DNA of 64,000 nt from Streptomyces dengpaensis (lineage in GTDB: Bacteria; Actinomycetota; Actinomycetes; Streptomycetales; Streptomycetaceae), in NCBI RefSeq assembly GCF_002946835.1, contig NZ_CP026652.1, forward strand, positions 2,976,001 to 3,040,000, written 5' to 3'. Shown one piece after another: positions 53,806 through 62,632 of this stretch (position 1 is the first letter of the stretch; the number at the start of each line of letters is the position of its first letter). The notes beneath the pieces were generated by a model, which had not been told where the DNA came from, did no database searches, and saw nothing but the letters and a program-made list of their open reading frames with translations. Position numbers and translations under genes: made by a program.

Positions 53806-54024
53806 ATGACAGTCGACCCGACAGACACCGAGAACTTCAACGACCGGTTCCGGGAAATCCTCGACGCGGAAGCACCGGAAGCCGACGCCGCCGAGCAGGC
53901 CGCCGAGCTGGACCCTTCGGACGACGTCGACCCGAAGCCCGTCGGTGACCCCCTGAATGCCAACGAGGCGGACCTCGCCGAACAGGCCAGGGTCGTACAA
54001 CTCAACGAGGACGAGTACCGGTGA
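53806..54024 (+). CDS. small acidic hypothetical protein
   Basis: The 72-residue, strongly acidic protein (MTVDPTDTENFNDRFREILDAEA ... ARVVQLNEDEYR) has no hydrophobic segment. GAAGAGGAACC gives a good ribosome site. Codon use is typical for the genome. I do not recognise a family beyond its occurrence in streptomycetes. Confidence 0.75.
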   Translation: MTVDPTDTENFNDRFREILDAEAPEADAAEQAAELDPSDDVDPKPVGDPLNANEADLAEQARVVQLNEDEYR

Positions 54025-54211
54025 CGGGAAGCCGCTGATCAGGGCAGTCGGGGCGGCGTAGCGCCCACCTCGTGCCGTTCGGCGCCCTTTGTGCCACTAT
54101 CGCCCGCGTCCGGTCCATGAAATTCTGCGCTCGCACCGCGCACACCACGGTTACCGAAAAGTACGATGGCCGAGCGGCGCACACCGCGTGTGGACAATTT
54201 TGGGAGGCGGC

Positions 54212-54853
54212 GTGACAGCCATCGAGCAGACAGAGGCGGCACGCCCGCGGGGCACTCGCCTGCCGCGCCGTGCCCGACGCAACCAGCTCCTCGGCGCCGC
54301 CCAGGAAGTATTCGTTGCGCAGGGGTACCACTCGGCCGCGATGGACGACATCGCCGAGCGCGCGGGCGTCAGCAAGCCGGTCCTCTACCAGCACTTCCCG
54401 GGCAAGCTCGATCTGTACCTCGCCCTGCTGGACCAGCACTGCGAGTCGCTGCTCCAGGCGGTTCGGACCGCGCTCGCGTCCACCACGGACAACAAGCTGC
54501 GCGTCCGCGCGACGATGGACGCCTACTTCGCGTACGTCGAGGACGACGGCGGCGCCTTCAGGCTGGTCTTCGAGTCGGACCTGACCAACGAGCCGGCGGT
54601 CCGCGAGCGCGTCGACAAGGTGACGCACGAGTGCGCGGAGGCGATCAGCGAGGTCATCGCCGAGGACACCGGCCTCTCGCGCGCCGAGTCGATGCTCCTC
54701 GCCTCGGGCCTCGGCGGCCTGGCGCAGGTGGTGGCCCGGTCCTGGCTGCACAGTGACCGCAGCGTCCCGCGCGACCAGGCGGTCCAGCTGCTGACCTCGC
54801 TGGCCTGGCGAGGCATCGCGGGTTTCCCGCTGCACGGCACCGAGCACCACTGA
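54212..54853 (+). CDS. TetR-family transcriptional regulator
   Basis: The 213-residue protein has a canonical TetR helix-turn-helix (LLGAAQEVFVAQGYHSAAMDDIAERAGVSKPVLYQHFPGKLDLYLALLD, residues 24-72) and a helical C-terminal domain of the kind that binds ligands. GTG 54212 has GGAGG 5 nt upstream. The target is unknown. It is followed after 137 nt by the DUF3107 gene. Confidence 0.93.
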   Translation: MTAIEQTEAARPRGTRLPRRARRNQLLGAAQEVFVAQGYHSAAMDDIAERAGVSKPVLYQHFPGKLDLYLALLDQHCESLLQAVRTALASTTDNKLRVRATMDAYFAYVEDDGGAFRLVFESDLTNEPAVRERVDKVTHECAEAISEVIAEDTGLSRAESMLLASGLGGLAQVVARSWLHSDRSVPRDQAVQLLTSLAWRGIAGFPLHGTEHH

Positions 54854-54990
54854 CCGCCACTTTGTTCCCGCCCGCTGTTCGCTCCTGGCGTTCTTGAGCG
54901 GAGCGTCTACGTCCCCTCACCGGGCTAATGTGTGCTGCGTACGGCGCGGAGACAGACGCGCACATCACTGACCGTCGGAGGGACATAGCC

Positions 54991-55218
54991 GTGGAGGTCA
55001 AGATCGGCGTGCAGCACGCGCCCCGCGAGATCGTTCTGGAGAGCGGTCAGACCCCGGAAGAGGTCGAGCGCGCGGTGTCGGAGGCACTGTCCGGCAAGTC
55101 GGCGCTGCTGACACTCGTGGACGACCACGGCCGCAAGGTCCTGGTTCCGGCCGACCGCCTGGCGTACGTGGAGCTCGGTGAGCCCACGCAGCGCAAGGTG
55201 GGATTCAGCGCGCTGTAG
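54991..55218 (+). CDS. DUF3107 family protein
   Basis: The 75-residue protein (VKIGVQHAPREIVLESGQTPEEVERAVSEAL ... VPADRLAYVELGE) matches the small actinobacterial DUF3107 family of unknown function, usually near a TetR gene as here. GTG 54991 follows GGAGGG at 9 nt. It is expected to be a compact cytoplasmic alpha/beta protein. Confidence 0.88.
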   Translation: MEVKIGVQHAPREIVLESGQTPEEVERAVSEALSGKSALLTLVDDHGRKVLVPADRLAYVELGEPTQRKVGFSAL

Positions 55219-55239
55219 TACAGGCGAGCGACAGCACAG

Positions 55240-55266
55240 GGGCCCGGTGACTGAGTCACCGGGCCC
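55240..55266 (+). terminator. terminator after DUF3107 gene
   Basis: A perfect 12-bp stem (55240-55251 with 55255-55266), TGA loop and TTTC tail lie 21 nt past the stop. Confidence 0.85.
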
Positions 55267-55449
55267 TTTCGCATGCCTGGCCGAGCGGGTGCGGCCCCGC
55301 AGTGGTAGGCGGTTACGGCCGTCGTCGCACATACCGCTGTCGTACACAGACAGAGCACAGATTGATCACAGAGGAGGATTGCATTCCGCACGTCAGGGGT
55401 AAGACCGGCTACGACCGATTTGCGCCGGCCGTGCGGGAGGGACCTCACC

Positions 55450-55719
55450 ATGTTCTTGGAAGCACTCGGCTCCGCGATGCTCGGTCTCGCACTGGCGTGG
55501 GCGGCGGCGTACCGCCTGCCCCACCGGTTGCCGGCCCGTAGCCTGGTCCTGTCGACCGGTGTGGCCGGGGCCCTGTTCGGTGCCTTCCTGACGCACACCG
55601 CGCTGGGCGCCGGCCACTTCCTGGTGATCCTCCTCGGCGCGGCCGCGGTCTCCGCAGCCCTGCTGTCGCTCCTCCTCCGCCCGGCGGAACGCTTTCGGCG
55701 CAGCTCAGCGACGGCGTAA
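55450..55719 (+). CDS. small membrane protein
   Basis: The 89-residue protein has three hydrophobic stretches (LGSAMLGLALAWAAAY, SLVLSTGVAGALFGAFL, HFLVILLGAAAVSAALLSLLL) and a basic C-terminus. GGGAGGG precedes ATG 55450. It resembles small conserved streptomycete membrane proteins; no function can be assigned. Confidence 0.8.
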   Translation: MFLEALGSAMLGLALAWAAAYRLPHRLPARSLVLSTGVAGALFGAFLTHTALGAGHFLVILLGAAAVSAALLSLLLRPAERFRRSSATA

Positions 55720-55788
55720 CCCGCACCGCCGTTCCCGAAAGCGCCGCGAGCGTCACAAGCCTCACGACCCACCGCGCGAGCGCGGTGC

Positions 55789-56538
55789 CTAGGCCGCCAG
55801 CCCCAGCGCCGCCATCCGCTTCGTGTGCGCCTCGGTGATCCGCGAGAACATCCGGCCGACCTCCGCGAGGTCGAAGCCGTCCGCCACGCCGCCCACGAGC
55901 ATGGTCGACAGGGCGTCGCGGTCGGCGACCACGCGCTGCGACTGGGACAGTGCCTCGCCCATCAGGCGACGCGCCCACAGCGCGAGGCGGCCGCCCACGC
56001 GCGGGTCGGCGTCGATCGCGGCGCGCACCTTCTCGACGGCGAAGCTGGCGTGTCCGGTGTCGTCGAGAACCGCGAGGACGAGCCCGCGCGTGTCCGCGTC
56101 GAGGCGGGCCGCGACCTCGCGGTAGAAGTCACTGGCGATCGAGTCGCCGACGTACGCCTTGACGAGCCCCTCCAACCAGTCCGAGGGAGCCGTCTGCTTG
56201 TGGAAGCCGTCGAGCGCGGCGACGAACGGCTCCATCGCCTGCGTCGGCTCCGCGCCGATCGCCGCGAGCCGGTCCCGCAGCTGCTCGAAGTGGTGGAACT
56301 CGGCCGACGCCATCGCGGCCAGCTCCGCCTTGTCGATGAGGGTGGGCGCCAGCTTGGCGTCCTCCGCCAGCCGCTCGAACGCCGCGAGCTCGCCGTACGC
56401 GAGCGCTCCGAGCAGGTCCACGACCGCGGCGCGGTACTGGGGGTCGGCGGAGGCGGTGGCCCAGTCCTGGGCGGCGACCGAGGTGGCCCCGGGCTTGGCC
56501 TCGGCGGGTTTGTCAGCGGCGTTGTCAGGCGTCGTCAT
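55789..56538 (-). CDS. ferritin-like fold protein (MiaE-like)
   Basis: The 249-residue helical protein carries paired E ... ExxH iron-ligand patterns (GELAAFERLAED near 53; SAEFHHFEQLRDRL near 81). It ends in a helical domain typical of actinobacterial ferritin-like proteins distantly related to the tRNA hydroxylase MiaE. A di-iron site is likely; the reaction is unknown. ATG 56538 begins the conserved protein; no strong ribosome site is present. Confidence 0.8.
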   Translation of the reverse strand: MTTPDNAADKPAEAKPGATSVAAQDWATASADPQYRAAVVDLLGALAYGELAAFERLAEDAKLAPTLIDKAELAAMASAEFHHFEQLRDRLAAIGAEPTQAMEPFVAALDGFHKQTAPSDWLEGLVKAYVGDSIASDFYREVAARLDADTRGLVLAVLDDTGHASFAVEKVRAAIDADPRVGGRLALWARRLMGEALSQSQRVVADRDALSTMLVGGVADGFDLAEVGRMFSRITEAHTKRMAALGLAA

Positions 56539-56914
56539 GAAGCGCACAATAGCCCGCTCGCCGCAAGAGGGAAGTCCCTGGTCAACCACTGTGACAACGA
56601 CGACGTGACCAAATCGGCCATCGCATATGCGCGATTCCAGGGTATGGTGCTAATGCGCCCGGTCGAGTATTCGACGGGCCGCACGAATGAGGATGCCCGG
56701 TCGGTGGCCCGATCGGCTCCGACCCGACAGCCCTCTTCGTCCGTACGGCACTCTGCGTACGGCGTCCGGAGGGACCCTCAGCGGTACGAGCGCTCGAGCG
56801 TCGGCAGTGGTCCCATGCCACTTGGCCCGCCCGACAAGCGGCCGACGTCCCCGGCACGGTCCCGACACGACCCCCGCGCTCGCCTCGCACCGCGTACACA
56901 GAAGAGGCAGCACC
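56539..56914. promoter_or_regulatory. divergent leader region of ferritin-like and RNA-helicase genes
   Basis: This 376-nt gap contains the 10-bp palindrome CGCATATGCG (56622-56631) and a TATGGT -10-like box at 56643-56648 facing the helicase gene. The helicase mRNA would then have a 5' leader of about 260 nt. No clear extra gene is seen. Confidence 0.4.
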
Positions 56915-59230
56915 CTGACTACGACTTTCCGAGAGCTCGGGATCCTTCCCGAGACGGCCGAGGCCCTTGAGGCCGTCGGCATCATCAACCCCTTTCCCAT
57001 CCAGGAGATGACGCTCCCCGTTGCCCTGTCCGGCAGCGACGTCATCGGCCAGGCCAAGACCGGCACCGGCAAGACGCTGGGCTTCGGCCTCCCGCTTCTC
57101 GAGCGCGTCACCGTTCCCGCCGACGTCGAGGCGGGCCGCGCGCAGCCCGAGGCCCTCACCGACGCCCCGCAGGCCCTCGTCGTCGTTCCGACGCGCGAGC
57201 TGTGCACCCAGGTCACCAATGACCTGCTGACCGCGGGCAAGGTCCGTAACGTACGCGTCCTCGCCATCTACGGCGGCCGGGCGTACGAGCCCCAGGTCGA
57301 GGCCCTCAGGAAGGGCGTCGACGTCGTCGTCGGCACCCCCGGGCGGCTGCTGGACCTCGCGGGCCAGAAGAAGCTCAACCTCAAGCACATCAAGGCGCTC
57401 GTCCTCGACGAGGCCGACGAGATGCTCGACCTGGGCTTCCTGCCCGACGTCGAGAAGATCATGAACATGCTGCCGGCCCGCCGTCAGACGATGCTGTTCT
57501 CGGCGACCATGCCGGGCGCGGTCATCGGTCTCGCGCGCCGCTACATGTCGCAGCCCACGCACATCCGCGCCACCGCGCCGGACGACGAGGGCGTGACGGT
57601 CGCGAACACCTCGCAACACGTCTACCGCGCGCACAACATGGACAAGCCCGAGATGGTCGCGCGCATACTGCAGGCCGAGGGCCGGGGACTGGCCATGGTC
57701 TTCTGCCGTACGAAGCGTACGGCCGCGGACCTCGCCGACCAGCTCCAGCAGCGCGGCTTCGCCTCCGGCGCGGTCCACGGCGACCTCGGCCAGGGCGCCC
57801 GCGAGCAGGCGCTGCGCGCCTTCCGCAACGGCAAGGTCGACGTCCTCGTCTGCACCGACGTCGCCGCCCGCGGCATCGACGTCGAGGGCGTCACCCACGT
57901 CATCAACTACCAGTCCCCCGAGGACGAGAAAACGTACCTGCACCGCATCGGCCGTACGGGCCGCGCGGGCGCCAAGGGCATCGCGATCACGCTCGTCGAC
58001 TGGGACGACATCCCGCGCTGGCAGCTGATCAACAAGGCGCTGGAGCTCAGCTTCAACGACCCGCCGGAGACGTACTCCACCTCTCCGCACCTCTTCGAGG
58101 AGCTGAGCATCCCGGCCGGCACCAAGGGTGTCCTGCCGCGTTCCGAGCGCACCCGCGCCGGGCTCGCGGCCGAGGAGGTGGAGGACCTCGGCGAGACCGG
58201 TGGCCGTGGGCCGCGCGGGCGCGGTGGCCGCTCCCCGGCGCCGTCCGCCGAGCGTGAGCGCCCGGCGCGTACGCCGCGTCGTCGCCGTCGTACGCGCAAC
58301 GGGGCGCCGTTGGAGGAGACTTCAGCGTCTCCGGAGACGGGGACGGAGACCGGCTCCACCTCTGGCTCCACCTCCGCCTCCGCCTCCGCCTCCGCCGAAG
58401 CCAACGAGGCCGTCGAGCCGCGCACGCCGCGCCGTCGGCGCCGTACGCGTGGTGGGGCGGCGGAAACCGCCGCCGTGCCCGAGGCCGCGGAGGCCGCCGT
58501 GGCGACGGCGGAGGGTGCCGTCGACGAGCCGGTCAAGCCGCGTCGTCGCCGGACGCGGAAGACGGCGGAGCCGGTGGAGACCGTGGAAGCCGTGGAGGCC
58601 GTGGCAGCCGTGGCAGCCGTGGCAGCCGCTGAGGTCGTCGCTGTTGAGGCCGTCGCTGTCGCTGCCGAGGTCGCGGAGGCCCCGGCCAAGCCGCGTCGTC
58701 GTACGCGTAAGGCCGCGGAGGCCGTTGTCGACACCGTCGAGGCTGAGGCGGAGGTCAAGCCGCGGCGTACGCGGAAGGCTGCGGCCGCCAAGGCCGCCGA
58801 CGCCGCCGTGGACACCGCCGAGGCGGCGGAGGCCAAGCCTGTGCGTCGCCGGACGCGCAAGGCCGCCGCCGAGACCGTCGACGCCGAGATTCCGGCCCAG
58901 GCCGCTACCGAAGAGGCCGAGCCCAAGCCGGTGCGCCGGCGGACCCGCAAGGCCGCGGAGGCTGTCGCCGACGTGGCTGAGGGCGTGGCGGAGGCTCCGG
59001 CCAAGCCGCGGCGTACGCGCAAGGCTGTAGCCGCCAAGGCCGCCGACGCCGCCGTGGACACCGCCGAGGCGGCGGAGGCCAAGCCTGTGCGTCGCCGGAC
59101 GCGCAAGGCCGCCGCCGAGACCGTCGACGCCGATATTCCCGCGCAGGCCGCTGCCGAGGAGGCCGAGCCCAAGCCGGTGCGCCGGCGCACTCGCAAGGCC
59201 GCGGCTGCCGCGGAGTCGGCGGAGAGCTGA
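56915..59230 (+). CDS. DEAD-box ATP-dependent RNA helicase with repetitive basic tail
   Basis: The 771-residue helicase has all core motifs: Q motif FPIQEMTLP, AKTGTGKT, PTRELCTQ, GTPGRLLD, DEAD, SAT, then VHGDLGQ, CTDVAARGID and HRIGRTGRAG, ending near residue 410. The tail (about 430-771) is low complexity with many [K/R]PRRRTRKAA units and includes an in-frame 82-residue duplication. Such basic tails bind RNA. No ATG or GTG fits the conserved MTTTFRELG start. A CTG at 56915, with AGAAGAGG 8 nt upstream, is the best candidate. The role is probably ribosome assembly or mRNA decay. Confidence 0.9.
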   Translation: MTTTFRELGILPETAEALEAVGIINPFPIQEMTLPVALSGSDVIGQAKTGTGKTLGFGLPLLERVTVPADVEAGRAQPEALTDAPQALVVVPTRELCTQVTNDLLTAGKVRNVRVLAIYGGRAYEPQVEALRKGVDVVVGTPGRLLDLAGQKKLNLKHIKALVLDEADEMLDLGFLPDVEKIMNMLPARRQTMLFSATMPGAVIGLARRYMSQPTHIRATAPDDEGVTVANTSQHVYRAHNMDKPEMVARILQAEGRGLAMVFCRTKRTAADLADQLQQRGFASGAVHGDLGQGAREQALRAFRNGKVDVLVCTDVAARGIDVEGVTHVINYQSPEDEKTYLHRIGRTGRAGAKGIAITLVDWDDIPRWQLINKALELSFNDPPETYSTSPHLFEELSIPAGTKGVLPRSERTRAGLAAEEVEDLGETGGRGPRGRGGRSPAPSAERERPARTPRRRRRTRNGAPLEETSASPETGTETGSTSGSTSASASASAEANEAVEPRTPRRRRRTRGGAAETAAVPEAAEAAVATAEGAVDEPVKPRRRRTRKTAEPVETVEAVEAVAAVAAVAAAEVVAVEAVAVAAEVAEAPAKPRRRTRKAAEAVVDTVEAEAEVKPRRTRKAAAAKAADAAVDTAEAAEAKPVRRRTRKAAAETVDAEIPAQAATEEAEPKPVRRRTRKAAEAVADVAEGVAEAPAKPRRTRKAVAAKAADAAVDTAEAAEAKPVRRRTRKAAAETVDADIPAQAAAEEAEPKPVRRRTRKAAAAAESAES
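58756..59230. repeat. 246-bp in-frame tandem duplication in RNA helicase tail
   Basis: Two successive blocks of 246 bp (82 codons) match closely, anchored by AAGGCCGCCGACGCCGCCGT at 58790 and 59036. The second copy is cut by the stop. Confidence 0.85.
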
Positions 59231-59243
59231 TTCTCTGGTTGTT

Positions 59244-59283
59244 GGCCCGGTCCCACTGTTCGGTGGGGCCGGGCCATTTTTTT
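59244..59283 (+). terminator. strong Rho-independent terminator of RNA helicase gene
   Basis: A 12-bp stem (59244-59255 with 59264-59275, one G-T pair) is followed by ATTTTTTT, unusually T-rich for this genome. Confidence 0.92.
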
Positions 59284-59284
59284 C

Positions 59285-59459
59285 GCCCCCTCCGCCCCTA
59301 CCCGTCCCGTATCTGGGGGGCTCCGCCCCCAGACCCCCCGTATCGCGCTGACGCGCTCGTCCTCAAACGCCGGACGGGCTGGAGATAGCCCCTCCGGCGT
59401 TTGAGGAACGGGGTCTGGAGCGGAGCCCCGGGTACGGGACGGGTAGGGGCGGAGGGGGC
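59285..59459. repeat. nested inverted repeat of the Streptomyces intergenic family
   Basis: The outer arms 59285-59311 and 59433-59459 are perfect 27-nt complements. The inner arms 59361-59374 and 59393-59406 are perfect 14-nt complements. The unit at 59356-59381 is the exact inverse of 2743-2768. Confidence 0.9.
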
Positions 59460-59474
59460 GATAACCTCGGTCGC

Positions 59475-60377
59475 ATGAGCAGGCCTGCCACCTTCGCCCC
59501 GCCGCCCGGAGTCCGTGCCTACCGGCTCCCCACCGCACGCGGTGAGTTCGCCGTGCTCGACGCCGCGCCGGACGGGCGGCGGCCCAAGGGCACCGCCCTC
59601 CTGCTGCCGGGATTCACCGGCAGCAAGGAGGACTTCATCGCGCTGCACGAGCCGTTGGCGGCGGCGGGTTACCGGACAGTGGCCGTGGACGGGCGCGGGC
59701 AGTTCGAGACCGGGGGACCGGAGCGCGACGAAACGGCGTACGCGCAGGGCGAGTTGGCACGGGACGTACTGTCGCAGGCCGCCGCCCTCGACACGCAAGG
59801 CACCCCGCTGCACCTCGTAGGACACTCCCTCGGCGGCCAGATCTCGCGCGCCGCGGTGCTGCTCGACCCGTCCCCCTTCTCCTCACTGACGCTCATGTCC
59901 TCGGGCCCCGCCCAGATCTCCGCCCCCCAACAGCAGCGCGTCAAGCTGCTGCGGGACACGCTCGCGGTGATGGACATGGCCCAGGTGTGGGAGGCGATCC
60001 GGGCGATGGAGCCGCCGGAGGAGACCGACACCGGAGGGCTCGACGCGGGCCTCGACGACCTCGCCGACCTACGGCGCCGCTGGCTGGGCAACAGCCCCGC
60101 CCAGCTCGTCGCGACCGGCCGCCAACTGTGCACCGAGCCCGACCGTGTCGCCGAACTGGCCGCCATCGCTCTGCCGATGCACGTGCTCTCGGGCGAGCGC
60201 GACGACACCTGGCCGCTGCCCCTGCTGGACGAGATGGCCGTACGGCTGGGGGCCCACCGCACGGTCGTACGAGGAGCCGAGCACTCCCCCAACGCGGATC
60301 AGCCCCTGGAAACGGCCCGCGCCCTCGCGTACTTCTGGGATCACGCGGACGGCCAGGAGCGGCGAGCCGGCCGCTAA
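59475..60377 (+). CDS. alpha/beta hydrolase
   Basis: The 300-residue hydrolase has the oxyanion block LLLPGFTGSKEDF (near 43), nucleophile GHSLGG (near 115), an Asp in SGERDDTWP (near 237) and the His in RGAEHSPNADQP (near 270). No signal peptide. The substrate is unknown. It is a single gene between two repeat blocks. Confidence 0.9.
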   Translation: MSRPATFAPPPGVRAYRLPTARGEFAVLDAAPDGRRPKGTALLLPGFTGSKEDFIALHEPLAAAGYRTVAVDGRGQFETGGPERDETAYAQGELARDVLSQAAALDTQGTPLHLVGHSLGGQISRAAVLLDPSPFSSLTLMSSGPAQISAPQQQRVKLLRDTLAVMDMAQVWEAIRAMEPPEETDTGGLDAGLDDLADLRRRWLGNSPAQLVATGRQLCTEPDRVAELAAIALPMHVLSGERDDTWPLPLLDEMAVRLGAHRTVVRGAEHSPNADQPLETARALAYFWDHADGQERRAGR

Positions 60378-60616
60378 GCGGCGCCGGGGAAGTGCGGGTG
60401 CGTTCCCGCGTCGTTCGGTGCGTGCTCTCGGCGTGCCGGGCGAAGGTCCTCGTAGCGGAGCTACTTGGGCCTTTGGCCGGTGCGGCGAGTGGGGGCACCT
60501 CCCACGCCCTTGAGGCAGTGGGGGAGCGTGCCGGGCGGCGTGGGTGCGTGCCTGAACTTCCTCGGGGTCGCTTAGTACGCACCTGCGAGTGCCTTGATAC
60601 TGCGCCCGCACGTGCC
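60378..60616. repeat. repeat-rich gap between hydrolase and NYN gene
   Basis: The hairpin-forming block GGGGGCACCTCCCACGCC ... GGCAGTGGGGGAG (60489-60527), a common streptomycete repeat, is followed by three imperfect copies of a 22-bp unit that is the 3' end of the NYN gene. No gene is seen. Confidence 0.65.
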
Positions 60617-61522
60617 CTAGTACTGCGCCTGCAAGTGCTCCCAGAAGCCGTCCCGGAGCGCTCGGCGCAGATCCGCCTGGCCCCGCAGGGAGTACTGCAA
60701 CAGCCCCTCCGCCTCGACCAGCAGATCCTGGTCGACCGAGCCGGGGAGATACGGGTGCCCGGGCAACAGCTCCACAAGCGACTCCCGGCCCCGCGCCGCC
60801 AGCCACTTCGCCGCGATCTGCGCGCCCACGAAGCGCACGTCCTCCCGTGTGGGCCGGGCCGCCAACGTCGCGTCGTACGAGAGGCCGGTCCGGCGTGACA
60901 CGTACGGCTTGAAGAAGTCGAGGTCGAGGGTCCGCTGGCTGTCGACCTCCCAGAGCAGCGGCTCGGCCTGGTTGCGGCCCTCGGGCGCCTCGATCCCCCA
61001 CAGGTGGACCCGGGCCCCGTACCCCTGCGCGGCCTCCACCGCCGAGACCAGGTCCTCGTCACCGCCGAGCAACGCGGCGTCGCTGATGGCGCGGTGCCGG
61101 GCGAGGGACTCCAGGTCGGACCTGATCAGGGAATCGACGCCCTTTTGCTGGTTGTTGGCGTTGAGGTTGCCCAACCGCACCTTCACGTCCGGGAGTTCCG
61201 CGATCGCCTGCTGCTCGGCGGTGTGGATGCGGCGGCGTGCGCCGTCGTACCAGTAGACGCGCAGCAGCCTGCTGTCCGCGAAGATCGTGCGGGCCCGGTC
61301 GATGAGCGCCTCGAGGAGACCTTCGGTGTCCAGCTCGAAGGAGCGGCGGTCCTCCGTCCCGGCGACCAGCCGCCCCGCGGCCGCGTACAGATATCCCGCG
61401 TCGACGAAGATCGCGTGGGTCGAGGGCGTCTTCGCCACCTCGGCGAGCATGCGCTGCAGCAGCTCGTTCGTATGGTCGATGCGGGCGCCGAGCGCCGCGA
61501 GGTCGTCGTTCATCGCCTTCAT
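60617..61522 (-). CDS. NYN (PIN-like) domain putative RNase
   Basis: The protein is about 301 residues. The NYN fold is shown by IFVDAGYLY (first acidic residue, near 38), QKGVDSLIRSDLESLA (near 125) and LLGGDEDLVSAVEAAQGYGARVHLWG (near 148). The spaced acidic residues form a metal-binding nuclease site as in LabA/DUF88 proteins. A C-terminal helical domain follows. RNA cleavage is inferred from the fold. Start choice is uncertain: ATG 61522 or ATG 61513. Confidence 0.85.
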   Translation of the reverse strand: MKAMNDDLAALGARIDHTNELLQRMLAEVAKTPSTHAIFVDAGYLYAAAGRLVAGTEDRRSFELDTEGLLEALIDRARTIFADSRLLRVYWYDGARRRIHTAEQQAIAELPDVKVRLGNLNANNQQKGVDSLIRSDLESLARHRAISDAALLGGDEDLVSAVEAAQGYGARVHLWGIEAPEGRNQAEPLLWEVDSQRTLDLDFFKPYVSRRTGLSYDATLAARPTREDVRFVGAQIAAKWLAARGRESLVELLPGHPYLPGSVDQDLLVEAEGLLQYSLRGQADLRRALRDGFWEHLQAQY

Positions 61523-61738
61523 TGTCCCGGTGGTCACGCTGCGAACACAACCGGCCCCGTTCAGTCTCCGCCAGGCCTCATACCGGCCGGTAATTAGATT
61601 CTCGAAAAATTTCCTTAGCGTAGGGAATGTTTGAAACACGCACCCTGTTGTCTCTCTATGGATGCCGGGACATTGCCGCCCGCGCGCCGCTCACCAGTAG
61701 TTCTCCTCAGGAGGATGACCAGACGAAGGGAGAAGCCT

Positions 61739-61891
61739 GTGCGCTTCGAAATCAGGCGACTCGACGATGCCGACGGCACGACCGTGGACAGCACCGTTGT
61801 GGACGCTGCCTCCGTCAATCGGATCGTTCAGCAAGCCGCGGCCATCGGGCAGCGACTGTGGATCCGCCCGGCCGAGACCTCGGCCTCGTAA
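61739..61891 (+). CDS. small conserved hypothetical protein
   Basis: The 50-residue protein (MRFEIRRLDDADGTTVDSTV ... IGQRLWIRPAETSAS) starts at GTG 61739 with GGGAGAAG upstream. The spacing, codon use and following terminator support a real gene. I recall close relatives in streptomycetes but no function. A CTCCTCAGGAG palindrome lies 36 nt above. Confidence 0.75.
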   Translation: MRFEIRRLDDADGTTVDSTVVDAASVNRIVQQAAAIGQRLWIRPAETSAS

Positions 61892-61916
61892 CAAGCGGAT
61901 CTCTGACACATACTCC

Positions 61917-61952
61917 AGAGCCCCGTACGGCACCGACGCCGTACGGGGCTCT
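61917..61952. terminator. hairpin terminator after small protein gene
   Basis: A perfect 15-bp stem (61917-61931 with 61938-61952) lies 26 nt past the stop. Confidence 0.75.
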
Positions 61953-61964
61953 GCGCGTCCCGGA

Positions 61965-62025
61965 GGCCTTCGAATCGAAGACCTCGGTTCGAAGACCTCG
62001 GGTCGAAGACCTCGGTTCGAAGGCC
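61965..62025. repeat. 16-bp tandem repeat framed by 10-bp inverted ends
   Basis: GGCCTTCGAA (61965-61974) and TTCGAAGGCC (62016-62025) enclose three copies of a GAAGACCTCGG[T/G]TC unit with period 16, directly before the marC stop. Confidence 0.85.
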
Positions 62026-62026
62026 T

Positions 62027-62632
62027 TCAGCTCGCCTGAATCACCTGCGTGACCCCGTTGATGATCTGCTGCACGGCGATCGCGGAGAGCATCATGCCCG
62101 CGAGACGGGTCACCAGGACGACACCGCCGTCCTTGATGATGCGGATGATCAGCAGCGAGTACCTCATCACGAGCCACAGCACGACATGGATCGCGAGAAT
62201 CGCGGTCCACATGGACACCTGCGTGGTGACGGTGTCGGCCTTCTGCACCGCCAGGATCACGGACACGATGGCGCCCGGCCCGGCGAGCAGCGGCATGCCC
62301 AGCGGTACGAGGGCGACGTTGACGTCCTTGGTCTGCTTGGGCTCGTCGGTCTTGCCGGTCAGCAGGTCGAGGGCGATCAGCAGGAGCAGCAGCCCGCCCG
62401 CGATCATCAGCGCGGGTACGGAGACATGCAGGTAGTCCAGGATCTGGTGCCCGAGCAGTCCGAACACCACGATCACGCCACCCGCCACACAGACGGCCTG
62501 GAGGGCCATCCGCTTCTGCACCTTGGCGGGGCGTCCGGCGGTGAGCGCGAGGAAGATCGGGGTGATCCCGGGGGGATCCATGATGACGAAGAGGGTGAGG
62601 AAGAGGGAGCCGAAGACGGCGACGTCGAACAC
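62027..62632 (-). CDS. MarC family (UPF0056) membrane protein
   Basis: The 201-residue protein has six membrane helices and the MarC blocks FVIMDPPGITPIFLALT, VPLGMPLLAGPGAI and the closing RLAGMMLSAIAVQQIINGV. The family was once thought to be multidrug exporters; its true role is unclear. The start is GTG 62632. The gap up to the PHP gene (62633-62921) contains AGGTC pentamer repeats (about 62768-62790) but no gene. Confidence 0.9.
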   Translation of the reverse strand: MFDVAVFGSLFLTLFVIMDPPGITPIFLALTAGRPAKVQKRMALQAVCVAGGVIVVFGLLGHQILDYLHVSVPALMIAGGLLLLLIALDLLTGKTDEPKQTKDVNVALVPLGMPLLAGPGAIVSVILAVQKADTVTTQVSMWTAILAIHVVLWLVMRYSLLIIRIIKDGGVVLVTRLAGMMLSAIAVQQIINGVTQVIQAS

